NCBI RefSeq assembly: GCF_011300685.1
Contig: NZ_CP049864.1
Coordinates: forward strand, 1,046,885 to 1,110,884
Length of the DNA stretch: 64,000 bases
Source of the DNA: Lysobacter sp. HDW10
GTDB taxonomy: Bacteria; Pseudomonadota; Gammaproteobacteria; Xanthomonadales; Xanthomonadaceae
Direction of reading: 5' to 3'
The stretch's first letter is position 1. Each line of letters opens with the position of its first letter. Of this stretch, positions 28,381-37,245 are shown one piece after another. The translations under genes and the position numbers were made by a program. Under the pieces are notes generated by a model. The model was not told the DNA's origin and searched no databases. It saw nothing but the letters and a program-made list of their open reading frames with translations.

Positions 28381-28635
28381 ATGCACACGTCCAAAAAGGT
28401 TTCACCGTTTGAGTTGGCGCTGCGCCGCACGCTCGTTTTTGGCTTCATTCTGGTGGTCGCCGTGCCTCAAGTCCGCGTCACCACGGATTGGCTGGGGTAT
28501 CTGCCGATGTGGTTGGTCGGCATGCCAGCTGTGATGCTGTGGGCGCTGCACGGATTCGCAGTGCCGAAAGCACCCGCGCCATACGTTTCCGCATTCGGTC
28601 ATCGTGCACCACAAGCGGTGCGCGTTCGTCGATAA
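28381..28635 (+). CDS. Small membrane protein, function unknown
   Basis: I do not recognise this 84-residue protein. It has two hydrophobic segments (residues about 18-30 and 38-58, around LVFGFILVVAVPQV and LPMWLVGMPAVMLWAL) and a basic C-terminus ending VRVRR. A GGAG site 7 bases upstream of ATG 28381 supports translation. Codon use resembles its neighbours. It follows the WYL regulator by 62 bases and may be cotranscribed with it. Probably an inner-membrane protein. Confidence 0.6.
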   Translation: MHTSKKVSPFELALRRTLVFGFILVVAVPQVRVTTDWLGYLPMWLVGMPAVMLWALHGFAVPKAPAPYVSAFGHRAPQAVRVRR

Positions 28636-28709
28636 CGTGACTTCAAACCCGGGTGAAACGGCGCCGCGCATGGTAGCGTTTAGGGTCGTTCACTTCAAAG
28701 GGTCTTGTT

Positions 28710-30806
28710 ATGCTCAGTCGTTATTGGTGGATTGGTGCTTTGTCTGCCGCCATGGCATCCGGAGCGCACGCGCAAACACCTATGCAGCAAGAAGATCCGT
28801 ATCAATGGCTTGAAGATATCAACGGCGCGAAGCCGATGGAATGGGTTCGCGCGCAAAATGCCCGCACCGAGAAGGCACTCGGCGAATCGCCGATGTACAC
28901 GTCCCTGTACAACGACATCCTTGCGGTCTTGGATTCGAATGACAAGATTCCTGGCGTCAGCAAGATCGGCGACTACTACTACAACTTCTGGCAAGACAAA
29001 CAGCATGTGCGTGGCATTTGGCGTCGCACAACGCTCGCCGAATACCGCAAGAAATCGCCGACATGGGAAACCGTGCTCGATTTGGATGCGCTGAACAAAG
29101 CTGAAGGCAAGAATTGGGTATGGCATGGCGCCTCCTGCTTGCGTCCGGCATACACGCGTTGCTTGGTCTCCTTGTCACCTGGTGGCTCGGATGCAGACAC
29201 CACGCGCGAGTTCGATCTCAACACGAAGACCTTCGTCAAAGGCGGCTTTGAAAGGCCGGTTGCAAAGGGTGACTTGAGCTGGATCGACGAAAATCACGTG
29301 TACGTGGGCACCGATTTCGGCGCAGGCTCGATGACCACCTCTGGCTATGCACGCACGGCGCGTGTTTGGACACGCGGCACGCCGATGGAAAGTGCGAAGG
29401 TGGTCTACGAAGGCAAGAACGAGGATATGTCCGTCGGTGCTTATCACGACGACACGCCCGGCTTCGAACGCGATTTCGTGTCACGCAATCTGGCGTTTTA
29501 CAACAGCGAACTCTATCTGCGTGATGGCGACGCGCTGAAGAAGATTGATGTGCCGAACTCGGTGGGGAAGACCGTGGTTCGCGAATGGTTGTTGCTTGAA
29601 TTGCGCGACGACTGGAAGGCCGGCGGCAAAACCTACAAAGCTGGCTCGCTGTTGGCAGCGAATTTTGATGCCTTCATGAAGGGTGGGCGTCAGTTCGACG
29701 TGCTGTTCACACCGACTGCCACCACCTCATTGGCCAGCGTGTCACCGACGAAAAACTATTTCGTCTTGAATGTGTTGGACAACGTGAAGAATCGCTTGAT
29801 CGTCATGAAACACGACGGAAAGGCGTGGAAGACCTCTGATTTCGTTGGCGCACCGAAAATTGGCACCGTCAATGTGTCAGCGGTAGACGCCGATGAATCG
29901 GATGCGTTGTGGATGAGTTACTCCGACTACATCACGCCGTCCACGTTGGCCTTGGCGGAGATTGGCAAAGCACCCGAAGTGCTCAAACAAAATCCGAAGT
30001 TCTTCAACGCCGACAACTTGGTGGTCGAACAACATTTCGCCACATCTAAAGATGGCACCAAAGTGCCGTTCTTCATCGTGCACAAGAAGGGTGTCGCACA
30101 CGACGGCAAGAATCCAACCTTGCTGTATGGCTACGGTGGTTTTGAAGTGTCGCTTACACCCGGCTACTCGGGCAGCATCGGCAAGGCATGGCTGGAACGC
30201 GGCGGTGTGTATGTCGTCGCCAATATCCGTGGCGGTGGCGAGTATGGGCCTGCATGGCACCAAGCGGCACTGAAGCAAAATCGTCACAAAGCGTACGAAG
30301 ACTTCGCTGCGGTTGCAGAAGAATTGTCGAACCATAAGATCACGTCGCCGCAGCACCTCGCCGCAATGGGCGGCAGCAACGGCGGCTTGTTGGCCGGCAA
30401 CATGCTGACGCAGTATCCGCAGTTGTTCGGCGGTGTCGTCATTCAAGTGCCTTTGCTCGACATGAAGCGCTATAGCCATTTGTTGGCGGGTGCTTCTTGG
30501 ATGGCCGAATATGGCAATCCGGACGTGCCGGCGGAGTGGGCCTATATCCAAAAGTTCTCGGCCTACCACTTGTTTGATGCATCGAAGAACTACCCGCCGA
30601 CTTTCATCTTCACCACCACGCGCGATGATCGCGTGCATCCGGGTCATGCCCGCAAGATGGCGGCGAAGATGTTGGCCGCTAACAAGGATGTCATGTACTT
30701 CGAAAACACCGAAGGCGGACATGGTGCAGGGTCGACCAACGAACTTGCCGCCAAAGCCACTGCGCTTACCTATGCGTTCCTGTGGAAATCCTTGAGCAAA
30801 AAATGA
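28710..30806 (+). CDS. Prolyl oligopeptidase family S9 peptidase, secreted
   Basis: The 698-residue protein has a signal peptide (cleavage near AHA, residue 22), an N-terminal beta-propeller that limits access to small peptides, and a C-terminal alpha/beta hydrolase domain. The catalytic serine is S556 in GGSNGG, the Asp lies in TTRDDRVHP and the histidine is H671 in GGHGAG. The family cleaves after proline in short peptides; this copy acts in the periplasm. The stop overlaps the start of a second S9 gene (ATGA), so two oligopeptidases, one exported and one not, are made together. Confidence 0.94.
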   Translation: MLSRYWWIGALSAAMASGAHAQTPMQQEDPYQWLEDINGAKPMEWVRAQNARTEKALGESPMYTSLYNDILAVLDSNDKIPGVSKIGDYYYNFWQDKQHVRGIWRRTTLAEYRKKSPTWETVLDLDALNKAEGKNWVWHGASCLRPAYTRCLVSLSPGGSDADTTREFDLNTKTFVKGGFERPVAKGDLSWIDENHVYVGTDFGAGSMTTSGYARTARVWTRGTPMESAKVVYEGKNEDMSVGAYHDDTPGFERDFVSRNLAFYNSELYLRDGDALKKIDVPNSVGKTVVREWLLLELRDDWKAGGKTYKAGSLLAANFDAFMKGGRQFDVLFTPTATTSLASVSPTKNYFVLNVLDNVKNRLIVMKHDGKAWKTSDFVGAPKIGTVNVSAVDADESDALWMSYSDYITPSTLALAEIGKAPEVLKQNPKFFNADNLVVEQHFATSKDGTKVPFFIVHKKGVAHDGKNPTLLYGYGGFEVSLTPGYSGSIGKAWLERGGVYVVANIRGGGEYGPAWHQAALKQNRHKAYEDFAAVAEELSNHKITSPQHLAAMGGSNGGLLAGNMLTQYPQLFGGVVIQVPLLDMKRYSHLLAGASWMAEYGNPDVPAEWAYIQKFSAYHLFDASKNYPPTFIFTTTRDDRVHPGHARKMAAKMLAANKDVMYFENTEGGHGAGSTNELAAKATALTYAFLWKSLSKK

Positions 30807-32902
30807 GTTTGCACAGTCCTCGCGCCGAAAAGCGCCTTCATGAAGTGAAGGCGCCGCACGGCGCCACGCGTTTGGATGAGTACTACTGGTTGCGTGATGA
30901 TTCACGCGAAGACCCGGCGGTGCTCGCGCATCTCCAAGCGGAAAATGCCTATACCGATGCCGTGATGGCACCGCTCGCAGATCTAAGAGACACCCTGTTC
31001 AAGGAGATCGTTGCGCGCATCGATCAAGATGAAAGCTCGGTGCCTTATCGTGAATTGGGCTGGTGGTACTACGCGCGCTATGTCACCGACAAGGACTACC
31101 CGATCTACGCCCGTCGCAAGGATGGGCCGAATGTGGATGCCCTCTCCATTCAAGCTGCAAATGCGAAAGGCGATTTTTCAGACGAGATCATCCTGTTTGA
31201 CGTCAACGCCATGGCGGCGCATCACGACTACTTCGAGATCAGTGGCCGCTCAGTCAGCCAGGACGGTCGCAAAGTCGTCTACGGCGAAGACCTCAATGGC
31301 CGACGCCAGTACACGCTTTATGTGAAAGATCTCGACTCAAACACGGTCTTGCCGGAAGCGATTCCTGGCACGGCGGGCGATGGCGTGTGGGCGGACGATG
31401 GGCACGCGTTTTTTTATATCGAGAACGATCCCGACACCTTGCTGACGAAGCGCGTTAAGAAGCATGTGCTTGGCACGCATCCAAGTGCGGATGTGACGGT
31501 CTATGAGGAGCCCGACGATTCGTTCTATATCGGTTTGGGCCGTACGCGCGATGACCAATTTATTGTCATCGCATTGGAAAGCACCGTTACGAGCGAAACG
31601 CGTTATACATCCGCGGCGCACCCCGGTTCGTTCGCCGTACTTGCGCCGCGCGAACGTGATGTTGAATACAACGCCGATCACATCGACGGCCGTTGGGTCA
31701 TTCGCACCAATGCCGATGGTGCGACCAACTTCAAGCTGGTGACGGCGCCAAGTGCGTCATCCTCGCGGCAGGCATGGGTCGATTGGGTCGCCCATGATCC
31801 AGACGTGCTGATCGAAGGTGTTGAACTGTTCAATACGTTCACCGCAATTGCGGAGCGTAGTGGCGGGCTTGAGCGAATTCGCTTGTTGCAGGCGGGTGAG
31901 ACCACGTTTGTGCGCACGGATGAAGCCGCGTATTCGATCTGGCCGGATGTGAACTCCGAGCCGGAAGCGACCGTCCTGCGGTACGGCTACACATCGCTGT
32001 CCACGCCGCCCACCACTTATGAAATCGATACCCGCACAGGCGAACGTCGCACCTTGAAACAGCAGGCGGTGCCGGGCTTTGATCCTGCGGCCTACGCGAT
32101 AGAACGCGTGTGGGTGCCCGCGCGCGATGGCAAAGTGCAAATCCCGGTGTCACTGGTGTTTCGCAAAGATTTCAAACGCGATGGCACTGCGGCCTTGCTG
32201 CAATATGGCTATGGCAGCTACGGCTCGTCTACCGATCCCGCCTTCAGCCGCTCGGTCGTGAGCCTGCTTGATCGCGGCATGGTCTATGCACTCGCGCATG
32301 TCCGTGGCGGACAAGAGTTGGGCCGTGCGTGGTATGAGGACGGCAAGCTCTTTAACAAGAAAAACACCTTCACCGATTTCATCGATGTCACGCGGTGGTT
32401 GGTGAAAAACAATTACGCCGCGAAAGATCGCGTTGCCGCCATGGGCGGTAGCGCGGGTGGCCTGCTGATGGGTGCGATCACCAATATGGCGCCGGAGGAC
32501 TATCGCGTCATCTTGTCGCAGGTGCCTTTTGTAGATGTCGTGACCACGATGCTGGACGCCAGCATTCCGCTCACCACCAATGAGTATGACGAGTGGGGAA
32601 ATCCGGAAGCCGATGCTGCGACCTACGACTACATGCTGTCGTACTCGCCCTACGATAATCTCGTGGCGCGTCCGTATCCGGCCATCTTCGTCGGGACCGG
32701 CCTGTGGGATTCCCAAGTTCAATATTGGGAACCGGCAAAATACGTCGCGCGTTTACGCACGCTTGATACAGGCGATCTTCCGGTGGTGTTCCGGATCAAT
32801 ATGGACGCGGGCCACGGCGGTCAATCGGGCCGCTTCAACCGATATCAAGAAGTCGCCGAGCAGTTTGCGTTTATGTTGGGCCAATTGTCAGTCACTCATT
32901 AA
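30803..32902 (+). CDS. ptrB: Oligopeptidase B (S9 peptidase), cytoplasmic
   Basis: The 699-residue protein lacks a signal peptide and resembles oligopeptidase B, which cleaves short peptides after Lys or Arg. It has an N-terminal propeller starting with YYWLRDD and a C-terminal hydrolase domain with S550 in GGSAGG and H671 in GHGGQSGR. ATG 30803 overlaps the stop of the upstream S9 gene. The downstream gap before lptM is 16 bases, so the peptidases may read into the lptM-dapF operon. Specificity for basic residues is inferred from overall similarity. Confidence 0.93.
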   Translation: MSLHSPRAEKRLHEVKAPHGATRLDEYYWLRDDSREDPAVLAHLQAENAYTDAVMAPLADLRDTLFKEIVARIDQDESSVPYRELGWWYYARYVTDKDYPIYARRKDGPNVDALSIQAANAKGDFSDEIILFDVNAMAAHHDYFEISGRSVSQDGRKVVYGEDLNGRRQYTLYVKDLDSNTVLPEAIPGTAGDGVWADDGHAFFYIENDPDTLLTKRVKKHVLGTHPSADVTVYEEPDDSFYIGLGRTRDDQFIVIALESTVTSETRYTSAAHPGSFAVLAPRERDVEYNADHIDGRWVIRTNADGATNFKLVTAPSASSSRQAWVDWVAHDPDVLIEGVELFNTFTAIAERSGGLERIRLLQAGETTFVRTDEAAYSIWPDVNSEPEATVLRYGYTSLSTPPTTYEIDTRTGERRTLKQQAVPGFDPAAYAIERVWVPARDGKVQIPVSLVFRKDFKRDGTAALLQYGYGSYGSSTDPAFSRSVVSLLDRGMVYALAHVRGGQELGRAWYEDGKLFNKKNTFTDFIDVTRWLVKNNYAAKDRVAAMGGSAGGLLMGAITNMAPEDYRVILSQVPFVDVVTTMLDASIPLTTNEYDEWGNPEADAATYDYMLSYSPYDNLVARPYPAIFVGTGLWDSQVQYWEPAKYVARLRTLDTGDLPVVFRINMDAGHGGQSGRFNRYQEVAEQFAFMLGQLSVTH

Positions 32903-32918
32903 GGCTAAAATCGGCAAA

Positions 32919-33146
32919 ATGAAGTACACACTCCCCCTGATCTTGGCCACTGCCCTGTGTCTGTCCGCTTGCGGCAACAAGGGTCCATTGGTGATGCCGC
33001 AAAAGCCCGTGCCGGTTGAAACCAGCACCGCCGCGCCTGCAGTGCCTGCAATGCCACCCGAAGCGACGCCGACCGAACCTGCAGAGACACCTGCAGACAC
33101 GTCGACGCCTGCCACTGAGTCGACTCCAACGCCCGATCCAAAGTAA
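32919..33146 (+). CDS. lptM: LptM-like small lipoprotein
   Basis: This 75-residue lipoprotein has a signal peptide with lipobox LSACG (Cys at residue 18) followed by NKGPL, the hallmark of LptM (YifL). LptM assists disulfide maturation of the LptD lipopolysaccharide translocon. The rest is a low-complexity Pro/Thr/Glu-rich tail. It sits 3 bases upstream of dapF, exactly as yifL does in E. coli. The ribosome-binding site is weak, but context and lipobox make the call firm. Confidence 0.88.
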   Translation: MKYTLPLILATALCLSACGNKGPLVMPQKPVPVETSTAAPAVPAMPPEATPTEPAETPADTSTPATESTPTPDPK

Positions 33147-33149
33147 GCC

Positions 33150-34007
33150 ATGTCTGTTCTAAGTTTTAGCAAGATGCACGGCATCGGCAACGATTTCGTG
33201 ATCATTGATCAACGGACAGATCCGTTCGAGCTCACGCCCGAGCGTTGCCGGCTGCTGGCCCATCGAAGGCTGGGTGTGGGCTGCGATCAGATCATTGGCA
33301 TCTATGCCGCAAAACACAGCAATGCGGACGCCGCCTACCAAATCTGGAATTCGGATGGCTCGCAGGCACGGCAGTGCGGCAATGGTGCGCGTTGTGTGGC
33401 GGCTTGGTTGTTGCGTGACGGTTCGGTCGAACCGAACAAGACCATGCATTTGGAAAGCCCCTCGGGCGTCCATCGTGCGCATGGCGTGGGCAATGGCCAC
33501 ATTCAAATTTCCATGGGCGTGCCTGAATTCACACCGCGCGATATCCCCTTGTTGGGATTTTCAGAGATGCAGGACCAATACACGCTGTCATTGCGGGATC
33601 TTGCGGACGTGACCTTGGGTGCAGTGTCGATGGGCAATCCACACGCGGTCATTGAAGTCAAAGATTTGGCGGGGATGGAGATTGCAACGTTGGCGCGTGC
33701 GCTGCAAGCCAGCGCGCATTTCCCCGACTCGGTCAACGTGGGCTTCGCAGAAGTGAAAGCGCGCAATGAAATTTCGCTGCGTGTGTACGAACGCGGCGTA
33801 GGCGAAACCCAAGCCTGCGGCAGCGGTGCATGTGCGGCGGCAGTCGTGCTGATGGAGCATGGTCGCGTCGATCGCTCGGTCAACGTCCATTTACCGGGCG
33901 GCACGTTACAGATAGAGTGGTTGCAGCACGGACATTCCGTGATGATGACCGGGCCAACCGCTTTCGTGTTTGAAGGCGAATTCGAATTCGAAGGACAAAC
34001 TACGTGA
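33150..34007 (+). CDS. dapF: Diaminopimelate epimerase
   Basis: This enzyme converts LL- to meso-diaminopimelate for lysine and peptidoglycan synthesis. The 285-residue product has the two catalytic cysteines, C76 in RQCGNGARC and C223 in QACGSGACAA, and the N-terminal KMHGIGNDF signature. Length is normal. The stop overlaps the GTG start of the DUF484 gene (GTGA at 34004-34007). Confidence 0.97.
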   Translation: MSVLSFSKMHGIGNDFVIIDQRTDPFELTPERCRLLAHRRLGVGCDQIIGIYAAKHSNADAAYQIWNSDGSQARQCGNGARCVAAWLLRDGSVEPNKTMHLESPSGVHRAHGVGNGHIQISMGVPEFTPRDIPLLGFSEMQDQYTLSLRDLADVTLGAVSMGNPHAVIEVKDLAGMEIATLARALQASAHFPDSVNVGFAEVKARNEISLRVYERGVGETQACGSGACAAAVVLMEHGRVDRSVNVHLPGGTLQIEWLQHGHSVMMTGPTAFVFEGEFEFEGQTT

Positions 34008-34675
34008 GCGATAACGAAGAACGATTGGGTGCGCATGAAGTGGCCGTGTGGTTGCGCAGGCACCCGACATTTCTTCAGCAGTTCCCTGACCTTGCGCTCA
34101 CCTTGGTGGTGCCGCGCGATGACGGCCCCACTGCATCGCTCGCCAGCTATCAGTTGGACGTACTGCGCGACAAGAACCGTGAGTTGAATCGTCGACTGCA
34201 CGAGCTTGCGTTGAACGCGCAAGAGAACGAGCGTCTTGCCGTGCGCACGCATCAGCTCACCTTGGCCTTGATGAAACAAACCACGGCTGCCGACACATTG
34301 AAGGTGATGGCGGCGATTTTGGCTGAAGACTTCCACGGCGATCGCATTCGCATTCTGACCGTCGATTCGATTGCAGGCATTGAATCTGCGTCGTGGTACG
34401 GCGCATTGCCGGCAGACAGCTTGGAACAAGGTCCTTTCAAAGACTGCATGCGTGAAGGCGATCCTTTGTCAGGCCGCCTGAACGCAGACAAGCACGCCGC
34501 GCTCTATGGCGCGTACGCAGATGAAGTGCATTCCAGCATTTTGATTCCCGTGTATGGACGCGCATTGGTGGCGGTGGGTAGTAAAGATCCGAACCGCTTC
34601 TATCCGGGCATGGGCACTTTGTTTGTGCGCATGATGGGCGAGGCCTTGGGTACGGCACTCGCGCGTTTCGACTGA
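34004..34675 (+). CDS. DUF484 family protein (YigA-like)
   Basis: The 223-residue protein matches DUF484: an N-terminal region with VAVWLRRHPTFLQQFPDLAL, a coiled-coil-like stretch (residues about 45-80) and a GAF-like C-terminal domain. The function is unknown in the family. The GTG start at 34004 overlaps dapF, and the gene lies between dapF and xerC as yigA does in E. coli, which supports both the start and the identity. Confidence 0.92.
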   Translation: MSDNEERLGAHEVAVWLRRHPTFLQQFPDLALTLVVPRDDGPTASLASYQLDVLRDKNRELNRRLHELALNAQENERLAVRTHQLTLALMKQTTAADTLKVMAAILAEDFHGDRIRILTVDSIAGIESASWYGALPADSLEQGPFKDCMREGDPLSGRLNADKHAALYGAYADEVHSSILIPVYGRALVAVGSKDPNRFYPGMGTLFVRMMGEALGTALARFD

Positions 34676-34685
34676 GGCGCGTGCG

Positions 34686-35573
34686 GTGCACGGCACCGGT
34701 GATTTCATAGCGCACCTGCGCGATCAACGCGGCATGTCGCCGCATACGGTTGATGCCTATACGCGTGATCTGGCTTTGCTAGATGCGTATGCGGCCGCCA
34801 TCTCGCGTGACGTCAAACACTTGGGTGCGGAAGATGTGCGCGCCTGCGTTGCGGAAACCCATCGACGCGGACTTTCAGCCAAAAGCGTGCAGCGCAAACT
34901 TTCTGCATGGCGCAGCTATTTTCAATGGCTGTTGAAAAACGCTGTGATCGCTGCCAACCCCGCCGCAGGCATTCGCGGCCCGAAAGCCGCGAGAAAGCTA
35001 CCGCAAGTGTTGGACGTCGACGAAGCGGTACAACTGGTGACGGTGGATACATGCGAGCCGCTCGGCGTTCGTGATCGCGCCATGATGGAACTCTTCTATT
35101 CGTCCGGTCTGCGCGTTTCGGAGCTGTGTAGTTTGCGGTGGTCGTCACTCGATGCGGAGGCCGGTTTGGTCACCGTACTGGGTAAAGGCAGCAAGGAACG
35201 TGTGGTGCCCGTAGGCTCGCACGCCTTGCAGGCTTTGAGCGACCTGAAAGCAGCGTCCGCACCCAATGATGGCAATGCGTTTATTTTTTCGGGGCGTCAG
35301 GGTGCCGCTCTGACCACACGTGCGGTGCAAAAGCGCGTGCGCGCATTGTCGCTACGGCAGGGCATTTTCAAGCGCGTCCATCCCCACTTGCTGCGCCACA
35401 GCTTTGCCAGCCATGTCTTGGAATCCTCGGGCGATTTGCGAGCCGTTCAGGAGTTGCTGGGGCACGCCGACATCAGCACCACGCAAATCTATACACACCT
35501 TGATTTCCAGCACCTGTCGAAGGTGTACGACGAAGCCCACCCGCGCGCCAAACGCAAACCGGCACAAAAGTAG
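34686..35573 (+). CDS. xerC: Site-specific tyrosine recombinase XerC
   Basis: XerC works with XerD to resolve chromosome dimers at dif. The 295-residue product has an N-terminal SAM-like core-binding domain (residues about 5-90) and a catalytic domain with the first Arg in SSGLRVSELC, HPHLLRHSFASH with His and Arg, and the nucleophile Tyr in TTQIYTHL. The GTG start at 34686 gives the normal N-terminus, 10 bases after DUF484. No dif site was recognised in the window. Confidence 0.96.
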   Translation: MHGTGDFIAHLRDQRGMSPHTVDAYTRDLALLDAYAAAISRDVKHLGAEDVRACVAETHRRGLSAKSVQRKLSAWRSYFQWLLKNAVIAANPAAGIRGPKAARKLPQVLDVDEAVQLVTVDTCEPLGVRDRAMMELFYSSGLRVSELCSLRWSSLDAEAGLVTVLGKGSKERVVPVGSHALQALSDLKAASAPNDGNAFIFSGRQGAALTTRAVQKRVRALSLRQGIFKRVHPHLLRHSFASHVLESSGDLRAVQELLGHADISTTQIYTHLDFQHLSKVYDEAHPRAKRKPAQK

Positions 35574-35627
35574 GGCTTGAGTCTCCTGCGCTTGAACCCC
35601 ATGTCTGGAGTTCAACAAGGAGCAGCC

Positions 35628-36209
35628 ATGGATCCGAGTCAAAACCCCGGTGTTTTTCACGCCACCACGATTTGTTCGGTGCGTCGCGGTAACCAAGTGG
35701 TCATCGCGGGGGACGGTCAAGTCACATTGGGTCACACCGTGATGAAATCCAACGCGCGCAAGGTGCGCCGACTGGGTGAGCAAGGTCAGGTCCTGGCGGG
35801 TTTTGCCGGCGCCGCAGCCGATGCGTTCACATTGTTTGAACTGTTCGAAGCCAAATTGCAGAAGCACGGCCAACTGACGCGTGCCGCAGTTGAAATGGCG
35901 AAGGACTGGCGCACTGAACGGCGCTTCGGAAAGCTCGAAGCCTTGCTCGCCGTGTCCGACAAAGAAACGTCATTGGTGATTAGTGGCACGGGCGACGTCA
36001 TTGAACCCGAAGACGGCATTATTGCGATCGGCTCTGGTGGTATGTATGCCTTATCCGCCGCCCGCGCACTGATGAAACATACCGATTTGGATGCACGCGC
36101 AATCGCCACTGAAGCGCTGCACATTGCAGGTTCGGTGTGCATTTACACGAATGACAATGTGGTCTACGAAGCGCTTGAATCGATTGCGCCGGAAGTGGGT
36201 CGCAGCTAA
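35628..36209 (+). CDS. hslV: ATP-dependent protease proteolytic subunit HslV
   Basis: HslV is the threonine protease of the HslVU complex. The 193-residue product carries an N-terminal propeptide of about 12 residues ([12 protein letters not shown]) before the catalytic threonine in TTICSVRRG. The rest follows E. coli HslV ([17 protein letters not shown]-like core). An AAGGAG site at 35618-35623 selects ATG 35628 over the in-frame start at 35577. Its stop overlaps the start of a flavin-dependent oxidoreductase gene (TAATG), which separates it from hslU. Confidence 0.96.
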   Translation: MDPSQNPGVFHATTICSVRRGNQVVIAGDGQVTLGHTVMKSNARKVRRLGEQGQVLAGFAGAAADAFTLFELFEAKLQKHGQLTRAAVEMAKDWRTERRFGKLEALLAVSDKETSLVISGTGDVIEPEDGIIAIGSGGMYALSAARALMKHTDLDARAIATEALHIAGSVCIYTNDNVVYEALESIAPEVGRS

Positions 36210-37213
36210 TGCACACGCCGTTGATTCCGTTGTCGGTGTTGGACTTGGCACCGATCGCCGAAGGTGCCACCGCAACTGACAGCTTTCAAAACTCTGTCGC
36301 GCTGGCACAGGCGGCTGAACGTCTCGGGTATCGCCGCTATTGGTTGGCGGAACACCACAACATGCCGGGCATCGCGAGTGCAGCAACCGCGATCTTGATC
36401 GGCCACATCGCCGGGCACACGCGCACGATTCGTGTGGGCTCGGGCGGTGTGATGTTGCCCAATCATGCGCCGCTACAAGTGGCGGAACAGTTCGGCACTT
36501 TGGATGCCTTGTATCCCGGCCGGATCGATTTAGGCTTGGGGCGTGCGCCAGGCACAGACGGCGCCGCAGCGAAGGCACTCCGTCGCTACTACGCCTCTGC
36601 GGAAGAGTTTCCGCAAGACGTGCAAGAGTTACTGGCTTTGCTTGAGCCCGCGCGTGTCGGACAAACCGTGCAAGCCGTGCCAGGTGCCGGTGCACACGTA
36701 GAACCCTGGATCTTGGGTTCAAGCACCTTTGGTGCACAGCTTGCGGCGGCTTTGGGCTTGCCCTATGCATTTGCGTCGCACTTCGCGCCAGCGATGTTGG
36801 ATCAAGCCTTGTCGATCTATCACCGCACATTCAAACCCTCTGCGCGCTTGCAAAAGCCGCATGTGATGTTGGCGGTGAACGTCGTTGCCGCAGACACTGA
36901 AACCGAAGCGCGTCGACTCTTCACCAGTGTGCAGCAATCCTTTACGCGACTGCGTCGGGGTGAGCCTGGAAAATTGCCGCCGCCGCTTGAAAGCGCCGAG
37001 GCATTCAACACATTTGCGTCACCTGCAGAACGCGTCGGTGTGGAGCAAGCACTTTCGGTGTCAGTGCTCGGCACCCAATCGCAAGTACGCGAAGGCATCG
37101 AATCATTGATCGCCCGTCATCATCCGGACGAACTGATTCTGACTGCAAATATTTACGATCCCGCTGCGCGCGTGCGTTCCTTCGAGCTCGCGATGCAAGC
37201 GCTATCCGACTGA
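36209..37213 (+). CDS. LLM class flavin-dependent oxidoreductase, YhbW/MsnO8-like
   Basis: This 334-residue luciferase-like monooxygenase follows E. coli YhbW closely at the N-terminus ([43 protein letters not shown]). The fold is a TIM barrel that binds reduced flavin. The substrate is unknown. Its ATG overlaps the hslV stop and the gene ends 32 bases before hslU, so it interrupts the hslVU pair while staying in the same transcript. Base composition looks like its neighbours, so there is no sign of recent transfer. Confidence 0.92.
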   Translation: MHTPLIPLSVLDLAPIAEGATATDSFQNSVALAQAAERLGYRRYWLAEHHNMPGIASAATAILIGHIAGHTRTIRVGSGGVMLPNHAPLQVAEQFGTLDALYPGRIDLGLGRAPGTDGAAAKALRRYYASAEEFPQDVQELLALLEPARVGQTVQAVPGAGAHVEPWILGSSTFGAQLAAALGLPYAFASHFAPAMLDQALSIYHRTFKPSARLQKPHVMLAVNVVAADTETEARRLFTSVQQSFTRLRRGEPGKLPPPLESAEAFNTFASPAERVGVEQALSVSVLGTQSQVREGIESLIARHHPDELILTANIYDPAARVRSFELAMQALSD

Positions 37214-37245
37214 CTGATCCACTAATTTAGGTGCCACAGACGTTT

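Noticed and set aside
29877-30971. A 364-codon minus-strand frame over the S9 peptidase genes
   Set aside because: It spans the junction of two intact peptidase genes on the other strand and encodes no recognisable protein.
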